This document shows, one piece after another, positions 53,380 to 61,940 of a stretch of 64,000 nt of DNA (its first letter is position 1; the number at the start of each line of letters is the position of its first letter). Location: assembly GCF_012927745.1 (NCBI RefSeq), contig NZ_JABBKX010000001.1, forward strand, positions 992,001 through 1,056,000, read 5' to 3'. The notes under the pieces were generated by a model. That model had not been told where the DNA came from, ran no database searches, and was given only the letters and a program-made list of their open reading frames with translations. Source of the stretch: Neoroseomonas marina. GTDB lineage: Bacteria; Pseudomonadota; Alphaproteobacteria; Acetobacterales; Acetobacteraceae. The translations under genes were made by a program, and so were the position numbers.

Positions 53380-54408
53380 TCAGTTGCGTGGCGCCGCCTT
53401 GGACTCGTAGCGGCGCGACCACTCCGCGAGGATGCGTTCCCGGTTATCCGCCATCCAGGTGAAGTTGTTCGGGAACATCCGCGCCTCGGCATTCGCCGGA
53501 TAGTTGGCCGGCGTATTGGTGACGCCCGGATAGGCAACCACGGCGTAGAAGCGGCTGTAGAGCTCGTTCGCCTGGCGCGTCGCGACCCAGTCGGCGATGC
53601 GCCGCGCCGCTTCAAGGTTGCGGGTGCCGCGGACGATGGAGGTCGCCTCCATGTCCCAGCCCGTGCCCTCGGCCGGGATGATGACCTCGATCGGCGCGCC
53701 CTGGGTGCGTTCGCGCGCCCCGCGCATGTCGAGCGAGATGCCGGCGACGCGCTCGCCGCGGGCGGCCTGCACGCAGGGCGCGGAACCGGAATGCGTGTAG
53801 ACGGCCATGTTCTCGTGTAGCGCGTCCATGAAGCGCCAGCCGGCTTCCTCGCCCATCTGCTGCAGCCACATCGCGACCATCAGGTAGCCGGTGCCGGAGG
53901 AGGCCGGGTGCGGCATCACCAGCCGGCCACGGAACTCGGGCTTCGTGAGGTCCTGCCACGTCGCCGGCATCGGCGCGTTGAAGCGCCGGGCCTCGGTCGT
54001 GTTGAAACAGATGACGCCGAGATAGGCATCCATGCCCGTCCAGGTCGCCGGCGGCGCCGAGTCTCGGAACGCCGGCTTCAGCGCATCCACCCCGGCAGGA
54101 GTGTAGGGCTCGAGCAGGTTCATCCCCTCGAACATGAGGAGCGATGAGGCCGCCAGTCCCATGATCATGTCGGCGCGCGGATTCTCGCGCTCGGCGATGA
54201 CGCGGGCGGTGATGACGCCCGTGGAATCGCGCACCCAGACCACCTCGACGCCTGGGACGGCCGCCTCGATCGCCTGTTTGAAGGGCGCGAGCTGCTCGTT
54301 CTCGAGCGCGGTGTAGATCGTGACGCGGGTGCGCTGCTGCGCGTCCGCCGCGCCGGAGCCGAAAGCGAGGGCGATCGCCGCCCCCGCAGCAAGCAACCAT
54401 CGCCTCAT
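53380..54408 (-). CDS. ABC transporter periplasmic binding protein, likely 2-aminoethylphosphonate
   Basis: A 342-aa extracytoplasmic solute-binding protein. The signal peptide ends GAADA-Q near residue 25. The mature N-terminus RTRVTIYTALENEQLAPFKQAIEA, the LMPHPASSGTGYLM segment and PNNFTWMADNRERILAEW are typical of the iron/phosphonate type 2 binding proteins. The ATG at 54408 has GGAGGC 7 bases upstream, better than the TTG six bases before it. Substrate assignment to 2-aminoethylphosphonate rests on the operon. Confidence 0.87.
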   Translation of the reverse strand: MRRWLLAAGAAIALAFGSGAADAQQRTRVTIYTALENEQLAPFKQAIEAAVPGVEVVWVRDSTGVITARVIAERENPRADMIMGLAASSLLMFEGMNLLEPYTPAGVDALKPAFRDSAPPATWTGMDAYLGVICFNTTEARRFNAPMPATWQDLTKPEFRGRLVMPHPASSGTGYLMVAMWLQQMGEEAGWRFMDALHENMAVYTHSGSAPCVQAARGERVAGISLDMRGARERTQGAPIEVIIPAEGTGWDMEATSIVRGTRNLEAARRIADWVATRQANELYSRFYAVVAYPGVTNTPANYPANAEARMFPNNFTWMADNRERILAEWSRRYESKAAPRN

Positions 54409-54435
54409 TCGCAAGCCTCCGTCCTGTTTCGTCCG

Positions 54436-55887
54436 TTACGCCGGCCAGGGCAGGGAGTAGGTCCTGATGGTGGTGAAGCTCTTCATGGCTTCGACCACCC
54501 CCTCCTTGTGCCCCAGTCCGGAATCCTTGACGCCGCCGAACGGCGACATCTCGATCCGGTAACCCGGCACCTCCCAGACATTCACGGTGCCGACCTCCAA
54601 TTCGTTCACGAAGCGGGTGATGTAGTCGAGCCGGTTCGTGCAGACGCCCGACGACAACCCATAGGTGGTCGAATTCGAGATGCGGATGACCTCCGCAATG
54701 TCGTTCGGGCACCGCAGGATCGGGATCACCGGACCGAAGGTCTCCTCGCGCACCAGTTCAGCATCGTGTGGGACGTGATCGACCACGGTCGGCGGGTAGA
54801 GCGCGCCCCTGCGGTCATTGCCATGCAACAGCCGTGCCCCCTGAGCGACGGCGTCCGTCACCCGGCGCTCGAACTCGCAGGCGGCGCGTTCGTGGATCAC
54901 GGTGCCGACATCGACGGTCGGGTCCATCGGATCGCCGGCGACCAGCTTGCGGGCCTTGGCCAGCACCAGTCGCGAGAATTCGTCGGCGACGCTCTCCACC
55001 GCCAGGATGCGCTTCACCGCCGTGCAGCGTTGGCCGGAGTTCTTGGTCGCGCCCTGGACCGCAAGCTCCGCCGCCCTGTCGAGGTCCGCATCCTCCATGA
55101 CGATCAGCGGGTCGTTGCCGCCGAGTTCCAGCACCACGCGCCGATAGCCCGCGGTCCGCGCGATGTGCTTGCCGACGCGCACCGAGCCGGTGAAGGTGAT
55201 CAGCTCGGCGTCCGGGTCGGTGATCATGGCGTCGCCCATGCTCGCCGGGTTGCCGGTTACGACGGAGAGCATCTCGGGCGGCAAACCCGCCTCGTACAGC
55301 ACGTCGGCGAGGGCGAGCGCGGTCAGCGGCGTCAGCTCGGTCGGCTTCAGTACGACGCGGTTGTTGGTGGCGATCGCCGGGGCGATCTTGTGGCTGACCA
55401 TGTTGAGCGGGTGGTTGAAGGGCGTGATCGCGGATATCACACCGGACAGCGGCACCCGTGTCGTGAAGATCTTGCGACGCTTGCCCATCGGGCTGATGTC
55501 GCAGGCATAGGTCTCACCGTCGTCGAGGATCGCAAGTTGCGCGGCGAAGGAATAGACGTCGTAGGCGCGCGAGGCCTCGTACAGCGAATCCTTCCAGCAC
55601 AGGCCGGATTCGGCCGTGATCAGGCGGGCGAACTCTTCCTTGCGGTCGCGCAGGGCTTCGGCCGTGCGCAGCAGGATCTGCTGGCGCTCGTAGCGGGTCA
55701 GCTTCGGGGTGAAGGCACGCGCGGTGGCGAAGGCTTCCCGCACATGCTCCGGCCGCGCGGCGGGGACGGTGCCGACCAGCTGGTTGTTCCAGGGGTTGAA
55801 GACCTCGACCACCTCGTCGGTCGTGACCTTGCGTCCGGCGATGCGCATCGCCTCCCGGCGGACCGGGGGCTTGGCCTGGACGTTCAT
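54436..55887 (-). CDS. phnY: Phosphonoacetaldehyde dehydrogenase
   Basis: A 483-aa aldehyde dehydrogenase of the PhnY type that oxidises phosphonoacetaldehyde to phosphonoacetate with NAD. The catalytic Cys288 lies in NSGQRCTAV, the general base Glu254 in VVLELGGND, and the cofactor region has [13 protein letters not shown]. Length and the [16 protein letters not shown] end fit the family. It overlaps phnA by ATGA. Together with phnW and phnA it gives the complete oxidative route, which avoids the PhnX hydrolase. Confidence 0.9.
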   Translation of the reverse strand: MNVQAKPPVRREAMRIAGRKVTTDEVVEVFNPWNNQLVGTVPAARPEHVREAFATARAFTPKLTRYERQQILLRTAEALRDRKEEFARLITAESGLCWKDSLYEASRAYDVYSFAAQLAILDDGETYACDISPMGKRRKIFTTRVPLSGVISAITPFNHPLNMVSHKIAPAIATNNRVVLKPTELTPLTALALADVLYEAGLPPEMLSVVTGNPASMGDAMITDPDAELITFTGSVRVGKHIARTAGYRRVVLELGGNDPLIVMEDADLDRAAELAVQGATKNSGQRCTAVKRILAVESVADEFSRLVLAKARKLVAGDPMDPTVDVGTVIHERAACEFERRVTDAVAQGARLLHGNDRRGALYPPTVVDHVPHDAELVREETFGPVIPILRCPNDIAEVIRISNSTTYGLSSGVCTNRLDYITRFVNELEVGTVNVWEVPGYRIEMSPFGGVKDSGLGHKEGVVEAMKSFTTIRTYSLPWPA

Positions 55888-57140
55888 GGCGCCTGCACCA
55901 GGTTGAGCGCCACGTCGAAGACATCGAAGTTGCGCAGGGTGTGCCCCCCCCGGAAGGCGACCTTCCGGTTGGCGATCATCGGCACGGTCTGCTCGGTCAG
56001 GCCGCCATGGGAGCGCAGCGGCTCCGTCAGGCCCGACAGATCGTGCCGCGCCGCGCTGGTGCCGAGTACCTTGTGCCGCGTCGAGATCACCACCAGGTCG
56101 CCGATGCGGTCCGCCGGCAGTTCGAAGCGGGCGCAGGCTTCCGGGCTGTCCAGCGCGACCTCGACGCCGTCCAGCGCGCGCAGCTTCGCCAGCAGCGCGG
56201 GGCGGTCGGCGCCATCCGGCAGGTAGACCGTCGCCCAGGACCCCAGCGCGCCATGGTGCACCACATAGGGATCGGTGATCGGCAGGATCACCCGCGCGAC
56301 GCCGGCGCCGAGCCAGCCATCCATCAGGTCCTGCAGGTAGATCACGTCCGGCGAGCCGTCCGCCTTGTGCTTGTCGTTCATGCCGTGATCGGCCGTCAGC
56401 ACGACCACCGCGCCCGCCTTGTCGAGCGCACCGACATGGTGATCCAACATGGCGTAGAAGCGGTTCGCGAACTCCGAACCCGGCGCGGCCTTGTGCTGCA
56501 CATAGTCGGTCGTCGAGAGGTACATCACGTCGGGGCGCATCATCTCGAGCAACCGCACGCCGGCGGCGAGCACGAAACCCGACAGCTCCTGCGAATAAAC
56601 ATCCGGCACCGGCATGCCCGTCAGGCCGAGGGCATCCGCAATGCCGTTCTCCGCCGGGCTGACCTTGTCCGCCTTCTCCGAGGAGAAGGCGACTGCGGTG
56701 CCGCTGCCGTAGTCCAGGCCGTAGCCCAGCAGCGTGCGCAGCTTGTCCTTCGCGGTCACCACCGCGACCTTCGCGCCGCCCGCCTGCAGCGCCTGCATGA
56801 TGGTCCCGGTGCGCATGAAGCGCGCATCGTTCATCATGACTTCCTCGCCCGCGGCGCGGTCGTAGAAGTAGTTGCCGGCGATGCCGTGCACGATCGGCGG
56901 GCGCCCCGTGATGATCGAGATGTTGTTCGGGTTGGTGAAGCTCGGCATCGCCGACAGCGCCGTGGTGCTGGTCCCCTCGCGCATGATCCGGCCAAGGTTC
57001 GGCGCGAGGCCGGCCTCGATCGCGGCTTCGATATAGCCGGGCTCGGAGCCGTCGATGCAGACCACGACGGTCGGCGTCGAGGGGATGCGGTAGGTACGGC
57101 CGTTGGCTTCGACGGTGCGGATGGGGCGGTAGACGTTCAT
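55884..57140 (-). CDS. phnA: Phosphonoacetate hydrolase
   Basis: A 418-aa alkaline-phosphatase-superfamily enzyme that splits phosphonoacetate into acetate and phosphate. The two-zinc site is complete: Asp30 (CIDGSEPGY), nucleophile Thr69 (PSFTNPNN), Asp212 and His216 (TTDYVQHK), Asp251 and His252 (TADHGMND) and His377 (RSHGGLTE). These match the ligand order of the Sinorhizobium meliloti enzyme. It is 13 bp after phnW and overlaps phnY, so the three proteins should be made together. Confidence 0.94.
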   Translation of the reverse strand: MNVYRPIRTVEANGRTYRIPSTPTVVVCIDGSEPGYIEAAIEAGLAPNLGRIMREGTSTTALSAMPSFTNPNNISIITGRPPIVHGIAGNYFYDRAAGEEVMMNDARFMRTGTIMQALQAGGAKVAVVTAKDKLRTLLGYGLDYGSGTAVAFSSEKADKVSPAENGIADALGLTGMPVPDVYSQELSGFVLAAGVRLLEMMRPDVMYLSTTDYVQHKAAPGSEFANRFYAMLDHHVGALDKAGAVVVLTADHGMNDKHKADGSPDVIYLQDLMDGWLGAGVARVILPITDPYVVHHGALGSWATVYLPDGADRPALLAKLRALDGVEVALDSPEACARFELPADRIGDLVVISTRHKVLGTSAARHDLSGLTEPLRSHGGLTEQTVPMIANRKVAFRGGHTLRNFDVFDVALNLVQAP

Positions 57141-57153
57141 CGCTCTGCGTCCT

Positions 57154-58308
57154 TCAGGCGGCCATCGCCGCGTCGGTCATGCCGAATTCGGCAAGCGCCT
57201 CGCGCACGGCTGCAAGCGCACCCTCGATTTCAGCGCGACCGAGGTGGCCGATGCAGCCGATGCGGAAGCTGTCCGCGACGGTCAGCTTACCCGGATAGAT
57301 CACGTAGCCACGGTCCTTCAGCGAGTCGTAGAAGCGCTGGAAGACGAAGCGCGGATCCTTCGGCATGTGGAAGGTGACAATGATCGGGGCCTGCAGCGCG
57401 TCCGGCAGCAGAGGGCGGAAGCCGAGCGCGCGCATCCCGTCCACCAGCAGCCTGCAGTTGGCGGTGTAGCGACCGCCGCGGCCCGGTTGGCCGCCCTCGG
57501 CGAGGAATTCGGTCAGCGCCTGGTGAAAGGCGACGATCACCTGGATCGGCGGGGTGAAGCGGTACTGGCCCGTCTTCTCGAAGGCCAGCCATTGGTCGTG
57601 CAGGTCGAGCACCAGCGTCGTCGCATTGCCCTTCGCCTTCGCCAGCACGTCGCGCCGGCACAGCACGAAGCCGAGCCCCGGCACGCCCTCGATGCACTTG
57701 TTGGACGACGCCGCGATCGCATCCGCATGGACGGCGTTGGCATCGAGCGGCAGCGCGCCGAAGGCCGACATGGAGTCGAGCAGGAAGGACTTGCCGTGCT
57801 TCGCGGCGAGCGCCCCGATCTGCGCCACGGGGTTCAGGATGCCCGAGGTCGTCTCGCAGTGGACGGCGAAGACATGGGTGATCGACGGCATCGCAACCAG
57901 GATGCGCTCGACCTCGGCGAGGTCCGGCGGCGTGTCCTCGGCGGTCTCGTGCACCAGGGCACGACGGCGGGCGATGTCGAGAATGCGCTTGGCGCGATGG
58001 CCATAGGCGCCGTTGACGAGCAGCAACACCTCGCCGTCGGGCGGCACCAGGCTGGTCAGCATCGCTTCGACGGCGAAGGTGCCGGATCCCTGCACCGGCA
58101 CCGTCACATGCGTCGCCGCCGCGTTCGCGATGGCGGGCAGGCGCTCCAGCACCTCGCGGTTGATGCGCAGGAACTCCGCGTCACGCGAGCCCCAGTCATG
58201 GACCATGGCTTCCTTGACGCTGCGGGAGGTGGTCAGCGGGCCGGGCGTGAGCAGGAAGGGGTCGCCCGTCTCGGACGCGGCGCGGCGGGACGGGGAGGTC
58301 ACGGTCAT
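57154..58308 (-). CDS. phnW: 2-Aminoethylphosphonate--pyruvate transaminase
   Basis: A 384-aa PLP aminotransferase that converts 2-aminoethylphosphonate and pyruvate to phosphonoacetaldehyde and alanine. PhnW features are LLTPGPLTTSRSVKEAM, HDWGSRD, QGSGTFAVEAM, LDSMSAFGALPLD, and Lys204 in SSNKCIEGVPG, which binds PLP. It is the first gene of the operon. The ATG at 58308 is preceded by GGAG; a longer form from 58362 would add 18 residues with no homology to the family. Confidence 0.94.
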   Translation of the reverse strand: MTVTSPSRRAASETGDPFLLTPGPLTTSRSVKEAMVHDWGSRDAEFLRINREVLERLPAIANAAATHVTVPVQGSGTFAVEAMLTSLVPPDGEVLLLVNGAYGHRAKRILDIARRRALVHETAEDTPPDLAEVERILVAMPSITHVFAVHCETTSGILNPVAQIGALAAKHGKSFLLDSMSAFGALPLDANAVHADAIAASSNKCIEGVPGLGFVLCRRDVLAKAKGNATTLVLDLHDQWLAFEKTGQYRFTPPIQVIVAFHQALTEFLAEGGQPGRGGRYTANCRLLVDGMRALGFRPLLPDALQAPIIVTFHMPKDPRFVFQRFYDSLKDRGYVIYPGKLTVADSFRIGCIGHLGRAEIEGALAAVREALAEFGMTDAAMAA

Positions 58309-58390
58309 GGCAACTCGCTCCGGCTGGATCGCGGAACCGAAACGTGATCCCGAGCCATCCATCGGTCCAATATTTCATCTCGATACAGGG

Positions 58391-58407
58391 TATAGATCAC
58401 ATCTATA
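58391..58407. promoter_or_regulatory. AT-rich palindrome, likely LysR operator
   Basis: TATAGAT-CAC-ATCTATA is a perfect 7-bp dyad with a 3-nt centre, standing out in GC-rich sequence. It lies 19 bp before the LysR start (58426) and 83 bp before phnW, in the divergent promoter region. Its size and the T-N11-A spacing in it fit LysR-type binding boxes. It overlaps sequence that could serve as -10 for the LysR gene, consistent with autorepression. Confidence 0.7.
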
Positions 58408-58425
58408 GATTATTCGGAGATCGTC

Positions 58426-59307
58426 ATGGCCATCGCGACCGCGCTCCGCGCCTTCCACCTCGTCGCCGAGGCCGGCTCCTTCTCCGGCGCGGCGCGCGCG
58501 GGCGGCGTCAGCCAACCGACACTCTCCGCCCAGGTGAAGGCGCTGGAGGCAACCTATGGCGTCGCCCTGTTCGACCGGCGTGGCCGGGGCGCAGGCCTCA
58601 CCCCGCTCGGCCAGAGCCTGCACGCCGTGACCACCCGCCTCCTCGCGGCCGAGGAGGAAGCGCGCGCCCTCCTGGCCGGCGAGGCGACGCTGATGCGTGG
58701 GCATCTGCGCATCGCGGCCGACAGCGCGTCGCACGTCATGCCGATCCTCGCACGCATCCGGCAGCGGCACGCCGGGCTCACCTTCTCATTGGCGATCGGC
58801 AATTCGTCGGATGTGGTCAGCCGGGTGCTGGATCACCATGCCGATGTGGCGGTGACCGCCAGGCGCATTTCCGACCCCCGCCTGCACAGCCGGCTGTTGC
58901 AGGAGGATCGGCTCGTTCTTTTCGTGCGGGACGATCACGCCCTGGCCGCGAGGGAGAGCGTGGGCATCGCCGCCCTCGCCTCCGAGGACCTGGTGATCCG
59001 GGAGCGCGGCTCCGTAACGCGTGAGGTCTTCGAGGCCCGCCTCGCCGAGGCGGGCATACGCCCGCATGCCTTGCTCGAAGTGCAGTCGCGCGAGGCGGTC
59101 CGCGAGGCGGTCCTGGCGGGCTTCGGCATCGGCGTGGTCTTCGAGGCGGAACTGCCGGTCCAGCCGGGCCTGCGACGCGTGCTCGTCGCCGATGCGGACC
59201 TCGCGGTTGCGGAGTACGTCGTCTGCCTCGAGGAGCGCCGTCGTCTGCCGCTCGTGCGGGCCTTCCTCGGCGCAGGTGGACCGCCGCCGCAACCGGCCAG
59301 CACCTAG
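58426..59307 (+). CDS. LysR-type regulator of the phosphonate operon
   Basis: A 293-aa LysR-family activator. The N-terminal winged helix-turn-helix is RAFHLVAEAGSFSGAARAGGVSQPTLSAQVKALE (recognition helix in GVSQPTLSAQV). The C-terminal effector-binding domain is of normal length. CGGAGA lies 7 bases before the ATG. It is divergent from phnW with an intergenic palindrome between them, so it probably activates phn genes in response to 2-aminoethylphosphonate (inference; LysR regulators of AEP genes are known). Confidence 0.92.
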   Translation: MAIATALRAFHLVAEAGSFSGAARAGGVSQPTLSAQVKALEATYGVALFDRRGRGAGLTPLGQSLHAVTTRLLAAEEEARALLAGEATLMRGHLRIAADSASHVMPILARIRQRHAGLTFSLAIGNSSDVVSRVLDHHADVAVTARRISDPRLHSRLLQEDRLVLFVRDDHALAARESVGIAALASEDLVIRERGSVTREVFEARLAEAGIRPHALLEVQSREAVREAVLAGFGIGVVFEAELPVQPGLRRVLVADADLAVAEYVVCLEERRRLPLVRAFLGAGGPPPQPAST

Positions 59308-59407
59308 CCGCCCACGCTCCTCACGAATTCTCGCATTTCACCACATTTTGCCTCATTGTTTTCGGTCCTGACCTCTGCGAGGGTTCGGGAAGGAGACGGC
59401 CAGGCCG

Positions 59408-61102
59408 ATGCAAGCCACGCAGATGCTCGCCCAGTTGCTCGGAAGCGTCGCGCTCATCCTGTGGGGTGTGCGGATGATCCGGACGGGCGTGACGCGCGCC
59501 TATGGCGCGGAGCTGCGGCGGGTCGTCGGGGCGGCTGCGCGGACGCGGCTCGGCGCCTTCTTCGGCGGGGTGGGCGCGACCGCCCTGTTGCAGTCCAGCA
59601 CGGCCACGGCGCTCATCATCGGTGCCTTCGCGGGCAAGGGGCTGATCGCGCTGCCGGCCGCGCTGGCCGTGATGCTGGGCGCGAATGTCGGCACCACGCT
59701 GGCGGCCCAGTTGCTGGCCTTCGACGTGAAATGGCTCTGGACCGTCTGCGTGGCTGCCGGCGTGTTCCTGTTTCTTGGCACGCAGCAGGAACGCTGGCGG
59801 GGGCTGGGGCGCGCCATCGTCGGCCTCGGACTCCTGTTGCTGGCGCTTGACCAGATCGGCCAGGTCTCCGGTGCGCTGCGCGGCTCGGAAACGGTGCGCA
59901 CCGTCATGGCCGCGATGGGCGGTGAGCCCATCGTCGCCGTGCTCGTCGCCGCGGCGCTGACCTATGCCGCGCATGCCAGCCTGTCGATCGTGCTGCTGGT
60001 GATGTCGCTGTCCGGCGCCGGGATCCTCGCGGCGCCGACCGCACTCGCACTGGTGCTGGGCGCGAATCTCGGCGGAGCACTGGTGCCGTGGATCGCGTTG
60101 TCCGGGTCGTCGGTGTCGTCGCGGCGCGTCCAGCTCGGGAATTTGATCACGCGCGCCGCGGGCGTTCTCGCCGTGCTGCCCTTCGTGAACGAGGTTGCGG
60201 GCTTCGCGCAGGTTCTGGCCGGCGACCATGCGGAACGCCTGGTGGTGCACATGCACACCGGGTTCAACGTGGCACTGGCGATCGTTGGCCTGCCGCTGGT
60301 CGGCCTGCTGGCGCGCCTCCTGGAGCGCATCCAGCGGGATGTGCCGGAGACGCGCGATACCGTCACCCCGCGTCACCTCGACGACTCCGCGCTCGAGGAG
60401 CCCGCGGAAGCGCTGGCCTGCGCGATGCGCGAGACGTTGCATATGGGCGATCGCGTCGCCGATATGCTCCACCGCGCCTTGCCTGCCATCGAAGGCAGCG
60501 AATTGCGCCTGGTGCGGGAGGTCGAGGACGCGGACAATGCTGTCGACCGGCTGTACGAGGCGATCAAGCTCTACCTCGTCCAGGTCTCGCGGTCGGAACT
60601 GACCGCCGAGGAAAGCCGCCGCTACGTCGAAATCCTGACCTTCACGACGAACCTCGAGCATATCGGCGACATCATCGACAAGAACCTGATGGAGCTGGCG
60701 ACCAAGAAGATCCGCAACCAGCTCGCCTTCTCGTCGGAAGGTCTCGACGAGATCCGGGCCTTCCACACGCGCGTGGAGGAAACGATGCGTCTCGCCTGCA
60801 ACGTCTTTGCCACGCGCGACGTCGTGCTGGCCCGACGCCTCTTCGCCGACAAGGGTCCCACGCGCACGGCGGAACGCGAAGCCGCCGAACGCCATTTCGC
60901 GCGGCTCAAGGAAGGTCGGCCGGAATCCATCGCGACGAGCGCGATCCACCTCGACATCATCCGCGATCTCAAGCGTATCCACGGGCACCTCACCGCGGTC
61001 GCCTATCCGATCCTCGAAGGGTCGGGCGAACTCGCCGAATCCCGCCTGCGCGCGAGCGAGGAAGCGCCCGCCCGTCTCTCGCCCCTCAGCCGAGGCGGAT
61101 GA
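59408..61102 (+). CDS. Na+/phosphate cotransporter with PhoU-like domain
   Basis: A 564-aa protein. The membrane part (1-310) has two inverted NaPi-II repeats; the first holds the QSSTAT signature (ALLQSSTATALIIGAF), while the second is degenerate (YAAHASLSIV in place of QSS). Residues about 330-545 form a PhoU-like helical domain (RETLHMGDRVADML, EHIGDIIDKNLMELATKKI). Bacterial relatives carry phosphate outward or inward with Na+. It follows the LysR and phn genes, so it may dispose of the phosphate freed by PhnA (inference). Its last 17 bp overlap the convergent EamA gene. Confidence 0.87.
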   Translation: MQATQMLAQLLGSVALILWGVRMIRTGVTRAYGAELRRVVGAAARTRLGAFFGGVGATALLQSSTATALIIGAFAGKGLIALPAALAVMLGANVGTTLAAQLLAFDVKWLWTVCVAAGVFLFLGTQQERWRGLGRAIVGLGLLLLALDQIGQVSGALRGSETVRTVMAAMGGEPIVAVLVAAALTYAAHASLSIVLLVMSLSGAGILAAPTALALVLGANLGGALVPWIALSGSSVSSRRVQLGNLITRAAGVLAVLPFVNEVAGFAQVLAGDHAERLVVHMHTGFNVALAIVGLPLVGLLARLLERIQRDVPETRDTVTPRHLDDSALEEPAEALACAMRETLHMGDRVADMLHRALPAIEGSELRLVREVEDADNAVDRLYEAIKLYLVQVSRSELTAEESRRYVEILTFTTNLEHIGDIIDKNLMELATKKIRNQLAFSSEGLDEIRAFHTRVEETMRLACNVFATRDVVLARRLFADKGPTRTAEREAAERHFARLKEGRPESIATSAIHLDIIRDLKRIHGHLTAVAYPILEGSGELAESRLRASEEAPARLSPLSRGG

Positions 61103-61940
61103 GCAGCGCGCCGCCGAGAATCACGGCCGCCGCGACCAGCCGGAATGGAGCCAGGGGTTCGCGCAGCATCACGACCGCCAGCAGCGCGGCGAACAGGACG
61201 CTCGTCTCGCGCAGTGCCGCGACAAGGGCGATCGGCGCCGAAGCCATGGCCCAGATCACGATCCAGTAGCCGGCAAGCTGCATCCCCGCCCCGAACAGCG
61301 CCGGCGGAAGCGTCCGCGGGGCAACGCGCAGCGCCGCAGCCCCACGCCGCATGAGCAGGAAGGCGCAGGTCACCGCGCCGTCGATCACGAACAGCAGCAC
61401 CGCATAGCCATGGGGATTGCCCGACAGGCGGGACCCCTGCCCGTCCACCAGGGTGTACGCTGCGATGAAGCCGGCCGTGGCCAACGCGAAGACCACGGCG
61501 CGCCGGTCGGCGTGCAGCAGGTCCGAGGGCCGGCGCACCGACATCCCGGCAACGCCCGCGACGATCATGGCGACGCCGAAGACCCCGGTCGGCGCGAGAG
61601 CCTCCCCGAACAAGGCCGCGCCGGCGATGGCCACGACAGCCGGCGCGGCGCCACGGGCAATCGGATAGACGAGGCCAAGCCCCCCGGTCCGGTAGGCCTC
61701 GGCGAGGACGAGGTTGTAGCCGAAATGCAGCGCGACCGAGGCCGCGACGAACGGCAGGGATTGCATCGACGGCAGCCCGACCACCGGCAGCAGCGGCAAG
61801 GCGATCGCGCCCGCGAGCACCACGATCAGCGTCACGCCCAGGACCGGGTCGAGCGCCCGTTTCGCCAGTGCGTTCCAGCCCGCATGGGCCATCGCCGCGC
61901 AGAGCACCGCAGCGAACGTGGCCGGGTCCATCCCGGTCAT
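61086..61940 (-). CDS. EamA/DMT-family transporter
   Basis: A 284-aa membrane protein with about 10 helices in two EamA repeats. The first repeat shows HAGWNALAKRALDP and ends near AEAYRTGGLGLVYPIARG; the second ends in ASAPIALVAALRETSVLFAALLAVVMLREPL, the classic EamA end. Substrate unknown; relatives carry amino acids, choline or metabolites. The ATG overlaps the stop of the dehydrogenase gene by ATGA, so it is co-transcribed with it and may move its substrate (inference). Confidence 0.88.
   Translation of the reverse strand: MTGMDPATFAAVLCAAMAHAGWNALAKRALDPVLGVTLIVVLAGAIALPLLPVVGLPSMQSLPFVAASVALHFGYNLVLAEAYRTGGLGLVYPIARGAAPAVVAIAGAALFGEALAPTGVFGVAMIVAGVAGMSVRRPSDLLHADRRAVVFALATAGFIAAYTLVDGQGSRLSGNPHGYAVLLFVIDGAVTCAFLLMRRGAAALRVAPRTLPPALFGAGMQLAGYWIVIWAMASAPIALVAALRETSVLFAALLAVVMLREPLAPFRLVAAAVILGGALLIRLG

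Noticed and set aside
54436..55887. Alternative call as a general aldehyde or lactaldehyde dehydrogenase
   Set aside because: Overlap with phnA and placement between phnW and an AEP-type importer make phosphonoacetaldehyde the best substrate.
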